Positions 47,181 to 57,740 of a DNA stretch of 64,000 nucleotides are shown piece by piece. The first letter of the stretch is position 1. Each line of letters begins with the position of its first letter. The position numbers and the translations under genes are program-made. Source of the stretch: Boswellia sacra (Eukaryota > Streptophyta > Magnoliopsida > Sapindales > Burseraceae); the NCBI GenBank assembly GCA_013180625.2, contig SNVD02013834.1, forward strand, positions 20,305-84,304, given 5' to 3'. The notes under the pieces are model-generated. The model was not told the origin of the DNA. It did no database searches and saw only the letters and a list, made by a program, of their open reading frames with translations.

Positions 47181-47684
47181 GAGTTTAGAGGTTTGCGCAG
47201 TACGCTCGTGCGGCAGTTAGGCAACTTGACTCTGAAAGTTGCTAAGTAAGCCTTGATGCTAGTCTTCTCGTTCAAGGAAAAGGAAGGACCGTTGAGCCAA
47301 AGAGCCTATAGGCAAAGAAGAGAAGAGATGGAGACAAGTATTGCTAAGCAAAAGAGTTTTGTATTAAACTAGAGAGCTTTACAATGCTTGGATTTCTGTG
47401 GATTTATGTGGATGATTTACAAATGAGCTTTGGAGGGGTTTATATAGTGAACCACTTCTCAAATGAATGGCCTAAATCTAATGCATCTAAGGGTCCTAAT
47501 TCACTATCTAGAATGATCTACTAGACTTTACAAAAATAGATAAGTACAAAGAGAATATTCCTATTTTATCCTATCTTGCTAGAGTATTCTAGAAAATGGG
47601 CTTGGGCTTGCAACTTTCTAAAAGCTAGGCCAAGCCTTACACATAAATGGGTTCTCTAGCAAGTAAATTGGGTGGGCCGTAACA
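47175..47684 (-). repeat. Gypsy 5' LTR
   Basis: Plus-strand text TGTCACGAGTTTAGAGG ... GGCCGTAACA; partner of 42002-42510. Confidence 0.95.
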
Positions 47685-47822
47685 TTAAGGTTCCCTCATC
47701 CATCCAAAATTTCACCAATTGTCAACTCTTAAATATGGAAGGATGTCATAATCTTAGACATTGTCCAAGGAACATTTCCTTTACCTCTTCTATCACTATT
47801 AATCTCAGCAATTACATTAATC

Positions 47823-48036
47823 TTTTTTTTTTCTGCTTTAAGAAAATGAAAAGAAAATCTTATCAACCGAATCATTGCACATCTCAATTTGAATTAGGGA
47901 TTCCGTGCAGAAAGACAAGTGGTCTTTAACTATATATACATCTCTTACCATAATGTATATTAAAATATGGAATATAAAAAAGGGGGAGGATTTTCAATGC
48001 GATATCTAAAAGCATATCTTTCCATGGCCCCGATCC
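47823..48036 (+). other. psaJ: Plastid DNA insertion (NUPT): trnP-psaJ spacer and start of psaJ
   Basis: This stretch interrupts the TNL-2 LRR exon and has no counterpart in TNL-1. Its end reads GGGGGAGGATTTTCA then ATG at 47997 and MRYLKAYLSMAPIL, which I recognise as the N-terminus of photosystem I subunit J (plastid MRDLKTYLSVAPVL) with its plastid ribosome-binding context. The sequence before it, with a T-run and AGACAAGTGGTCTTTAAC, resembles the plastid spacer upstream of psaJ. Only 40 nt of psaJ are present, so it is not functional. A short piece of LRR sequence equivalent to 34231-34247 was lost at the joint. Confidence 0.75.
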
Positions 48037-48625
48037 TAATATTTCAGGAAATGTTAAAGAATTGTATTTAGTTGAAAAGAAGAAGTTCCCACATTGATTG
48101 CAAATATATCCTAATTGGTCAAATTAAATATGGATTACTATACAAAGCTCAAGAGTATCTCAACTAGTATTTGTAAATTGAGATCTCTTCACTCACTTTT
48201 TCTCGAATACTATTTGAAACTTGAGGCTTTTCTAGTAATCATGGAAGATATGAAGGACCTTCAGGGACTTTATTTACGTGGAACATCAATTAAAGAGCTG
48301 CCATCTATGATTGAAACTCTAATTGAGCTTGAAGTTTTGACATTGGATTTTTGTAAACATCTTGAAACCTTCCCAAAGCAGCATAAAAAATTCATTATAT
48401 TTGGAGTATTTCACAGCAAATAGAATCCCCATAAATCAGTTCCCATCCTCTATTGAATGTTGGAATAAGTCATTGAGAATTTTTGAATTATGTTTGAGCG
48501 ATTCCAATCTGACAGAAGTCTTTTGAAGTTATATGCTCTCTATCTTTATTGAAACTATTAGATATAAGTGAAAACAATTTGAATAGTGTTCCTAAAAGTA
48601 TCAAGCAACTTCCTGAGCTGACGTT

Positions 48626-49725
48626 TTATAACATCCCAAATTTTTAAGTGATCATAACTTTAATGTGTTTAAATGAATATTTGCTATTGTGTGTGTGTGT
48701 GTGTTACTGTCATGGGAATGGAATTGTAATGGGAAATGGCATAATTGAAAAAATTTAATAACTTGAGGCCCTAATTTGGGATTAGTGTACATGTTTGTTT
48801 ATATAAGGGGATGGGGTTTAAGGTTTTTAGAGAATTCATTTTCTCTTCTTTCTCAACCAATCCCTAGCCCTCTTTATTGCGAAGGAAGTGAAGGAGAAAA
48901 GGAAGAACCTAAGAAGAAGGTAAAATTCAACTCCTTCAAGTTCTAGTTCCAATGCATGCATTTTGCAATGAATTGTTGTAGTATAGTGTTGTTGATGGCA
49001 CTTTTATGTCATGTATACTCTGAAACTTAGTATAAAACATGATTTATGATGAGTTATGCAAGATCCAAAAGGATTGGATGATGATAGGAAGTTAGAAATG
49101 ATGCTTGAATCCAAACTCTACAAGGCCTTCTTGCTGAGCAGCTTTTAATCCAAAAATTCCTAGAAATTATAGGGTTACATTTTGGCTATGGAATTTTTTA
49201 CATGTGAAACTAGACATGCTCAGGATAAAATAAAATCACTTGAAAATTCGAAATATGTAATTTTTTGCGAATTTCTGAATCTGTTGAAACGAATTTGAAC
49301 ATCACCTATTTCAAAATAGAGCATAGGGAACATATTTTATATGAGGGACTTTTTTTTTTTATGAAAACTCATGATTTTTTATATGTGAATTCTTGAGCAT
49401 GTTTTCTTGTGAACTAGAAAATTTTATGGTTTTTGAAGCTCCGTAGAAATCGTTACGATTTTTCACAGTTGGATATGCAATTCTAAAATTGGCAAATTTT
49501 AGAATAGAGTAAGCAAATCAAATTTCTTTTGACAGACCCAAAATCAACAAAAAGCTATGATTTTTTGAGGGAGTAATCTCATATGTGTTTTATACTAGAC
49601 TGGAAATTTTTGTATGATTTAATTAAGAGTGAGACTTTTATGAATTTCTAAAGTCATACTGCTCAGTTTAAGGGTCCATTGGATAGAATTTGAGAGTGTA
49701 CTAAACTAAGTGATTCCATGAACAT
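48626..49725 (+). repeat. Family X LTR fragment that truncates TNL-2
   Basis: It begins TATAACATCCCAAATTTTTAAGTG and runs parallel to the first ~1.1 kb of the solo LTR at 12258: TATATAAGGGG, GAAGGAAGTGAAGG, GGATGATGATAGGAAGTTAG, TGAAAATTCG and AAAATAGAGCATAGGGAAC. A TG microsatellite lies at 48689-48704. It stops where the TNL downstream flank resumes near 49726. Confidence 0.65.
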
Positions 49726-50700
49726 TATTCTGGCCTGTTTCTGCATGGATCTTCACTGCTGAAACGAATCCAAGTTGTGAGAGTACTTCAAGTTATCTTT
49801 ATTGGCCAGAAAAATTAGTGTTGTTTTGAGGTCAGCTGACTTAGATTTCATAACGGCTAGCTAATTTGCAAAAGAAAATAATCTGATACAAAAACAATGT
49901 ACAACTTGTACAACAGGTGTTGTGGCCAAGACATTTAGATTATGCTTGTGAACTAATACAATTGTTTTGACGTTGCTTCAACTACGTCAGTTAGTCAAAT
50001 TTCTAAACTGCTATTGAGCGAGATACATGCAAAGATATGAAAGGAATTGGTGGACAATTAATAGGGCTGGGATACCTTTACTACCTAGATTACCAAGGTA
50101 ATCAAATTTTTTGATATAGATTTCATATCATCAGGTTTTTTCCCTAATATTTAGAATTATGGAAAAGTTTCTCTTACTCTCTTTAGAACTGTATTGTTGT
50201 TTGCAGATTGCAGCTATCTTTCAAGAAATGTATACTCCCTAAGAGCTTTAGAAAGGTTATTAAACTAAAAAGAAGAAGCCTAGGGAAGTGAAGAGCCCCA
50301 GAGCTGAACATGAACATCAAATCACTTTTGGTTGTTGAATTGTTTTTGTCACACATTAACCTCGTAGCTGTTCTTACAAGGCGCCTTACTTTTCTATATG
50401 GCCTTTTAATAGACTATTGGAAATATATTCTGCCTTTGAAAGCAGCCGTTCCAGTAAAACTTGTCTGCTTCATGTTGATTACAGATTGTACATATTTTGT
50501 TTTAGCAGGTCAGTGATCCTGTAACGTTTCAATTAAGAAAGTTTATTTTAATCCAAGGAAATGCAGATGCAAGAGAGATGTTAACAAAGTCTAGGTTGAG
50601 AATGGTTGCATAAGGGTGGTTCGAGAATTTTCTATGAAATATGTGAAGTAGTGGTTAACTCTCCTCTACTGGATAGAGAGGACTTGTTTACTATAGAGTA
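49726..50700 (+). repeat. TNL-2 downstream flank module
   Basis: It aligns with 55885-56740 and 36570-37110: CTGGCCTGTTTCTGCA, GGCCAGAAAAATTAG, GGACAATTAATAGGGCTGGG, and GTCAGTGATCCTGTAACGTTTCAA at its end (matching 25695 and 38780). Confidence 0.65.
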
Positions 50701-50947
50701 AATATTTCCTTAGGACAGTGAACAAACCACATGTTATCAAACATAGGATAACTCTCTCATCCATTTGTATCGAGCTGACATGGACTCATATGTTCCACGT
50801 CAACCACGTGTTCCAATAAGCTCCAAATCAATGAACAAAGCTCAGAGTTCGGCATCCTAATGTCTACATATATCAATGTCTTAAAGGAGGTCACCTTCTG
50901 TAGCCTGATCATTGGTGGAGAAGTTAAAATCCAAGCTGCGTAGGTCT
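50701..50947. other. Intergenic
   Basis: No gene seen between the flank module and the minus-strand gene candidate. Confidence 0.4.
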
Positions 50948-52634
50948 AGTTAGATCTAGTTTTTCTTCCTCTCGTCCTGGATTTCTTTGAGTGGGCTAAG
51001 CTCTTATGTTTGTCATCATTATGGTCCTGAATCCAGTCTTGATGATACTTGTCATCATATGGAACAACTTCACCATTGATGAATGGTTCTACAGTTAGAA
51101 ATAAAAGCAGAGTTAAATATGAAGTCATTGCAAAGAAATTACTCGTGATTTATTCCAAAGACACCTTCCAATCACAATAATTGCCTCAGACGATGCATGT
51201 TTGCTGCAACAAATACATAAGCAGGATAAGCAGGGAAAATCATTAACCTTACCATTTTGTCTTGAGTTACTAGTAACTGACAACATTTAAGATGGTTGAT
51301 TTACATAGATTAAGGCTCAAATTCAGTTTAGCATTTGAGAACTAATTCCTAGTCTAATTATTTGCAATAAGACTTCAGTTTGTTATTCATTACATACTCA
51401 CAATTGCCCCTTCTTTCAAGATGGGAAAATGTGAAAACATATAATGCCCCTCTTCAATAGTGAAAAGCTTTGACAATTAAAACATATAATTTCAATAGTG
51501 AAATTTTACCATTATGTTCTACATATCCTCTGCAGTGAGTCATTTTAGTACTTACTGTTAGCTCTTTCCAGCATTATACAGAGACACAGTGTACATATCG
51601 TTTTCAGGTAATTGTGACTAACGTTGATTTCCAAAGCTGCAACTTTTCACTTGTACAACTACCGCAGCTTAATAAAATGACAAATTTTTTGTTTTCACTA
51701 AAATTCAAATACCAATACACTTAGGAATTCATATAGCAAAAGCGTGCATTGAAATCACTAAACTTGCTCTCTTAAGCCTCCTAATTTCAGTCTCACAAAT
51801 TCACCTTACAACTAAAAGAACTAAGAGTAAAATGTGAGGCATTGAAACCACGCATCAATTTTGAGCAGCATCTGGAATTTACTAACTAAAACATAAAGCT
51901 TAAGCATGACGTCTATTAATGAGAATATGTTCTGAACTTGTGTGATTTCAATGCAAAATGCCATTAAGGAAGAAACGATACCTCCGTAGCTACTCTCGCC
52001 ATGCCTTAAAAAAGAATCTGGTAGAACCCATTTCACATTTGGTCATGCTGCAAAATTACAAACACATCATAACCCAAAAAAGGATAAAATGTTCAGGGAT
52101 ATAATAAACAAGTAAATAAATAAAATTGCTTACATTTGATTTTGTAAGTGAAATTCTCTGGGACTTTACAACCAAATTCATAGTACTATTTAGTGGAAAC
52201 TGAATATATTGACTTCTTTGCTTCCTCTTTATTGCATATCCCACATTTTAACCAGCAAAATTAATACAAAATCTGCAAATACAAAAACAAAATATTACAT
52301 AAATGTATTTAAAATGCTTCACTAATAGTGCTTCAGGAGAAACACTTGATAGATAGATCCTTCCTAAAAAAAAAAAAAAAAGCACTTTCCGCGAAAGCAT
52401 TTCCAAAGGTACTCAGTATATCCCATAGCCAAGTCTAACAGCGTATTTTTTCAGTTAAGTGAGCAGTCGGACCACCTGGTCAGTGAGCCAACTCGCCCGA
52501 GTCAACTTAGTCAGAAACAAGTTTTTATGAAACGCTAAAACGTTGAAATTTTACCTGCCCAAAGCCATGGCTAGGGTCTGGACATAGCCATCAACGATCA
52601 CATCTGGAAGCGGGTATCCCTTAGGAGCCTCCAT
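50948..52634 (-). CDS. Small spliced gene of unknown function (tentative)
   Basis: Three pieces look coding. First exon 52634-52555 starts MEAPKGYPLPDVIVDGYVQT and ends at a donor GGGCAG|GTAAAA. A middle piece near 52008-51981 reads VKWVLPDSFLRHGESSYG and ends at a donor G|GTATCG. The last exon 51098-50948 follows an acceptor CTAACTGTAG, joins in phase (G+AA gives Glu) and reads EPFINGEVVPYDDKYHQDW to a basic tail and stop. I could not link exon 1 to the middle piece without a stop; a frame at 52244-52130 may be another exon. It could be a small gene or a partly decayed one. I do not recognise the family. Confidence 0.35.
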
Positions 52635-53115
52635 TACCACGAGCTAGTGCTCACAGTCACATCCCTCGACCAGACTCGGCGGCCGTTTCGACTGAGTCAC
52701 GATGGAATTGGAAGAGAAGAGAAAGGACGAACAAGATGGACATTGACGGTGACGGCGAAACAGAGTAACTGTTAGATTTAACGGCGTCCTTACGATGGTT
52801 CGCAGCATTGTTTTGTTCGACAAGACGTGGATGGATGTAACTTGATCCAGTGCCATGCATCACTAGTCTAATGGGCTGAATTATTTCTTCAGCCCATTTT
52901 GAGGCCTATATTATAGTAGAGCCCATGTTCAAGCTCCGTTTTTATGGAGTCACAGCTGTTTCACTCTGCTTTTTGTCATCAGTGATTTTGCTAGTCGCAG
53001 CTCCACAGCAATTATATATTTAAATTAGTAATGAATTCATTCATTTCAATAGTTTGAATGTTCTTCCTGGGGTCTTGTTTATTAATTTAATGACTTGGTA
53101 CTTTTGTTCTGCTAG
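52635..53115. other. Likely promoter and leader of the minus-strand gene; start of the TNL-3 block
   Basis: More GC-rich than its surroundings (52640-52860). The TIR exon expected upstream of TNL-3 is not present here. Confidence 0.4.
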
Positions 53116-55238
53116 GCCGGAATCCAAACTTATTGATGCAATTGTTGGAGATATTTTGAAGAAATTGATTGACAAATCTTTGAGTGATAATTGTGATGGC
53201 CTAGTTGGAATAAATTCACACATTCAGCATATCAAGTCGTTTTTATCAAAATATGAACCAGTAGGAATTTGGGGCAGGGATGGTCTAGGTAAAACAACCA
53301 TTGCTTAAGTCCTTTTCAATCGAATTTTTGGAGAGTTCAATGCATAGTTGCTTCATTGAAAATGTTAGAGAAGAACTACAGAAATGTGGAGGCTGATTAA
53401 TTGATTTACAATAGAGAATGATTTTTAGAATATCATCAGGAGAAGTAAATCATGTTCTTGATACTCCTAATACTATTCCCTTAGTCATTAAGAATAGGCT
53501 TTAACATTAAAAAGTTTTGATTGTTCTTGATGATGTAAATGATTCTAGAATATTAGAACATTTAATTGAAGGTCTTGAACCATTTGGTCAAGAATGTAAA
53601 ATCATTATAACTACTAGAGATCATCAAGTGCTTTTGAGTTATGGAGTGAATAACATATATGAGATTAAAGGATTAAACTATCATGAAGCACTTTTGCTCT
53701 TTTATAAGAATGCCTATAAACAAAACCCTCTTATTGAACATTTTCAATAAATTTCATATAAAATAGCAAAATATGCTGGAGAGAATCCGTTAGTCATTCT
53801 AATGGTCAGTTCTGCACTTTGTAGGAGGAGCAAAGAAGAGTGGGATGGTGTCAAGGATGACTTGGAGATAATTGGTGGCACCAAAATTAGTAGTGTATTA
53901 AAAATCAGTTTTGATGCATGGGGGATACGAAGAAGAGTATATTTCTTGACATTGCTTGTTTTCTTCAAAGGGAAGATTTTGAAGGTTTTGCAAAACAAAT
54001 ACTAAAAACTTGTTATCGAGCTATTATATATAATCCAGATAACCTTATCAATAAATCACTTATAAAAATTTCAAATAAACAGTTGCAAATGCATGATTTT
54101 ATTGCAAGAAATGGCCCAGAGAATTGTTCACCAAGAATCTAAGGACAATCCAAGCAAACGCAGTAGGTTGTGACATAATGATGATGTCTATGATATGTTA
54201 CAATATAACAAGGCAAGAGTTTAGCTAGTTATTTCGGTTTTCTTTTGCCAATTATATCAAATTTGCAAGAAAAATTCATTTGCATAAATTTTATGAAGCT
54301 TTTATGTCTTTTATGTTGACTCATTGTTTTTTTTTCCAGTGTTCAAGGGAGCTGGGGCAGTTAAGAGCATATTACTGATATGTCTAGAAGCAAAGAAATG
54401 AATTTAAGTTCCAAAGCCTTAGAGAATATGACCAAATTTAGACTGCTTAAACTCTATTGGCCACATGAGACGCAAATATCTCTAAAATTCACCTTTCTCA
54501 AAGTCTAGAATATCTTTCAAACAAGTTGAGACATCTTCCTTGGAGTGGATATATCGTCTGAAAGCATTGGCATCAAAATTTAGTCTAAAGAAACTTGATG
54601 CACTTGAATTGCCTTACAGTAATATTGAAAAAGCCTTCGAAGAAACTAAGGTATAACTTTCACATTTAAATTTAGTTTCTTTTTTTTTTTTTTAAAATGT
54701 AGTTCACTATCACTTATTTATCCTAGTAATTTTCTTTTCATTGCAGCATATCTCTAGTTTTATAGAATTGATGTGGATTGCGAATACTCTTATGCTAATG
54801 GTGCTAATGAGGTTCATGTTGGCTCCTTTTGGGGTCCAATCAAGTCAGCTCACATAGGAATAGGTTTCAGTCCTTTGCATGATGGATCTGAGGCTCCTTG
54901 AGGGTCAATGTATGGCAATCACATTTCAGTTCAACATACGGAATGCGCTTAGGGAAACAGCCGTAATAGAGTCATGTAAGTTGAAATGTTGTGGTGTCTG
55001 TCCACTATATGAAGAGCCCAACATGGCCCTGTGCAACACTTCTATTGAGAGATTGGCTCCCACCCAAGAAGATTTCAAGGAGACAATGTCAAATGATCGC
55101 TCTAACACAAGCGGAAGTGGAGATGGCGGATCAAGCGATGAGGAACTGGAAACACATTCAAACCACATGACTTATTCCTCTTCGATCATTGATGAATTAT
55201 TGCTCTCCTTTTGTCGGACATTCAAGGCAGGTCAATGA
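53116..55238 (+). pseudogene. TNL-3: NB-ARC pseudogene with the LRR deleted and C-JID fused on
   Basis: The NB-ARC exon starts at 53116 after an acceptor GCTAG, with PESKLIDAIVGDILKKLIDK and a P-loop GRDGLGKTT (Met-Gly to Arg-Asp). Stops occur after KTTIA (53306), after EFNA and near 53412. The donor at 54213 is GC, not GT. The third exon (about 54346-54650) is shifted. The fourth exon begins at 54747 like that of TNL-2 (CATATCTCTAGTTTTAT) but jumps after about 20 bases into C-JID text, so about 1.1 kb of LRR and the last intron are gone. The C-JID end is open at 54879-55238 (LKCCGVCPLYEEPNMALCNT). Confidence 0.85.
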
Positions 55239-56745
55239 TTTTCAGCGACGGGGTTGCTTCAATTTTAATGAATTGGCTTCTTGAGTTTCTTCTGTTTTAT
55301 TGATTTCTATTTCCAAAGCTCCACCAATCAGGAGCTCTCTTTCTCATTCTTTGCTTATTTGCTTGAAGTAAGGCCTAAAATCAGAGCAAATGAAATTCAT
55401 TTAAACTAGCATATGTAATTAGCATTTCCCAGTATTAGTTCTTTTAACTAATGAACTGGTATTAGATTTTGTTCCAGTCATCTACTTCTTTCTATACACA
55501 CACACGCACGCACACGCACACACAAACACATGGATATGATATTTCCCATCCTGCAGGTTTCTGTGCATATTATTTTTCTCATTTAGGCTTTTGAGTGCTT
55601 GAGTTTTTTGGTAGATGTTTAGAGAAATTTTATGCTGGAAGGGAATTAGGTGTTCAGCTTTTGTGAATTTTTGCTATTAATGTTATTTTGCTATAGATAT
55701 TTGACTTTGTACTGCTTGGATAACTTCTTCGTTACATTTTATTGTATCTTTTGATGTTAATTATTATTCTCCTGATAATGATGCTACTGATAGATATGAG
55801 GACGACAAGCTGAAAGGGACTTTGTCTATTAGCAGAGATTTTGTTTTGCTACAAAAACTCTTTACTTGTTTTACATGTAGGTTTCCTGCATATCATGCTG
55901 GCCTGTTTCTGCACAAATCTGCACTGGTGGAATGAAACCAGGTTATCAGATGTACTTCAAATTATCTTTGGCCAGAAAAATTAGTTAGGTCAGTTGACTT
56001 TGATTTCTTTGTGGATAGCTAATTCGAAAAAGAAAATAATCTGATTTTACAGCAAAATACATTTTACAACAAATCTGGTGTGGCCAGGACATTTAGATTA
56101 TACTGGTGTACTGATACAACTGCCTGAACTATGCTTCAACTTTGTCGGTCAAATTTCTGAACTTCAAAGAGATGAAAGGGATTGGTAGACAATTAAAAGG
56201 GCTGGGACAGCTTTAATACCTATATTATCAAAGTAATCAACGTTTTAACGTAAATTTCACGTCATCACGTTTTCCCGTAATAGTTGTAATTATAGAGAGA
56301 TTCTATTGCTCTGTTTGTAATTGCATTATTGTTTACAGATTGCAGCTATCTTTCAAGGAGCGAGAATTGAAATGTTATACTCTCCAAAGGGCTTCGAGAA
56401 TGGTTATTGAACTGAAATGAAGAAGCCCAGGGAACCGAAGGGGGCTAGAAGTGAAAATCAACATCAAATGCATTCTGGTTGGTGAGTTGTTTTCGTCTCA
56501 CATCAAACTTCTTGGTGTTTTTACGAGATGTCTCACTTTTCTACACGGTCTTTTAATGGAGTTGGAAATATATTCATCTTCTGACAGCAGATAGGCAAAA
56601 AATTTTGTATCACGCCGATTATAGATTGTACATACTTTGTTTTATTGGGTCAGAGATCCTGTAACATTTCAACGGACAAAGTTTATAAGGAAGTTTATTA
56701 TTATCCATAGGAATTAAATGTAGGTGTAGGAGATATTTTCACTTT
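55239..56745 (+). repeat. TNL-3 downstream flank module
   Basis: Aligns in order with 35768-37110 and with 49726-50560. Noncoding. Confidence 0.65.
55495..55530. repeat. (CA)n-type microsatellite
   Basis: ACACACACGCACGCACACGC and a CACACAAACACA tail, interrupted by G. Confidence 0.9.
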
Positions 56746-56930
56746 CACCAAGTCTTTGAATTATGATGATCCGCAAGAAAATAATTCAGCCTTTGATTTT
56801 TGATTCTTCTAACTTCAAAGAAAATAAAGTCAGAAGAAAAGTCACAGGAAACCTCCAAGAAGGGGGCAACATGGCCAAATGGGTCAGAAAAGTTCCAACT
56901 TCCAAGAAATTACAAACATAAACTCAAGAA
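56746..56930 (+). repeat. Orphan TNL upstream flank, last copy
   Basis: TTCAGCCTTTGATTTTTGATTCTTC, CACAGGAAACCTCC, GGGGCAACA and GTCAGAAAAGTTCCAACTTCC match 26106-26275. No TIR exon follows, so the module chain ends here. Confidence 0.65.
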
Positions 56931-57059
56931 GAATTTCCAAGCAAAATTTAACCAAATAACCCCTTGGACCACCCACTAATAATATCTAACTTCTTTTTAT
57001 ATTTTAACTATTTTTATCCCCTCTTTTGAAACAAAAGTATAAAGATACCCTTAACAGTT

Positions 57060-57420
57060 TTGAAAATAACAAAATTATATTACATGTAAAGTTTTTTGCA
57101 CGATATAGTTGTGCAATTGTACAAGAGAGTCATGCAAAAAAAAAAAAAAAAAGATCTTGGATGTTTTGTATAACTGTATCGTGCAAGTTGCACAATCATC
57201 TCATAAAATAATTGCCAACAATATTATAAATGTAGTTATTATATTACACGACTAAGTCGTGCAACTTCACAATCCCATCGTGTAAAAAAATAGCTTCGAA
57301 AAATTTGCACGACGAAGTCGCGCAAGTTCATGGTAGGGTTGTGTAAAATTACAGATCTCGAGAATTTTGCACGACTCCATCATGTAATTTGTACAACTAT
57401 GTTGTGCACTCTATAAAAAA
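57060..57420. repeat. Cluster of semi-palindromes around TTGCACGA / TCGTGCAA
   Basis: Five to six loosely palindromic 20-base words built on TTGCACGA and its complement recur at about 57096, 57168, 57246, 57303 and 57368, separated by unrelated AT-rich text. An A-run lies at 57136-57153. No gene. Confidence 0.6.
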
Positions 57421-57539
57421 TAATATTATATACTAAAAAATAAAAAGGGCATCCGCATCATTTTACATGAAAAAGATGTCATAAATAGTTAAAAAAAGAT
57501 TCAATTTAGATAAGAGACCCCAAAAGAGGTCAATAAAAA

Positions 57540-57740
57540 AATACCCTGAGTTTCTAAGACATTTACTCTTGGAAATGAAACATATAATATTTTTAAATTT
57601 TTAGTTTATCTTTTTTAATAAAACATTCCTAATGTGATAACAAATAAGCCATCTTGAAAATGAATAATTTTTTTTAAAATTTTAGTTTATCTTTTTAATA
57701 AAAAATTCCAAATGTGATGCCAAATAAGCCCTAGAATTTC
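57540..57740. repeat. Short direct duplication
   Basis: TTTTTAGTTTATCTTTTT, ATTCCTAATGTGAT and CAAATAAGCC recur about 75-80 bases apart (57595-57650 and 57680-57732). Confidence 0.6.

Larger units (their letters stand above)
42002..47684 (-). mobile_element. Ty3/gypsy chromovirus in the TNL-2 LRR exon
   Basis: Two near-identical LTRs (509 and 510 bp) flank gag, protease, reverse transcriptase, RNase H, integrase and a chromodomain, all on the minus strand in Ty3/gypsy order. A primer binding site (TGGTATCAGAGC) adjoins the upstream LTR at 47175-47684, and a purine tract adjoins the other. Flanks carry a TTAA duplication. Full structure and close LTR similarity point to a fairly recent insertion, but several frameshifts and stops in pol make it defective. 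The C-terminal chromodomain places it among the chromoviruses. Confidence 0.95.
39712..48625 (+). pseudogene. TNL-2: TIR-NB-ARC-LRR pseudogene split by three insertions
   Basis: TIR 39712-40176, NB-ARC exon 40293-41391, third exon 41528-41840 and LRR exon 41937-42001 plus 47685-48625 copy the TNL-1 layout with the same splice positions. It has no start ATG: the MASFSS segment is deleted. An 8-bp duplication (AAAGGATT, 39910-39925) and a longer T-run shift the TIR frame. The P-loop reads GMCGIGKTT (Gly to Cys). Stops lie near 40591 and 41098, and an A-run at 41164-41182 adds a shift. The LRR exon holds a gypsy element, then a plastid DNA fragment, and ends in a family-X LTR piece at 48626. The C-JID exon is missing. 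Confidence 0.9.

Noticed and set aside
52644..52863. Serine-rich minus-strand frames before the small gene candidate
   Set aside because: More likely leader sequence; they do not join exon 1 in frame.
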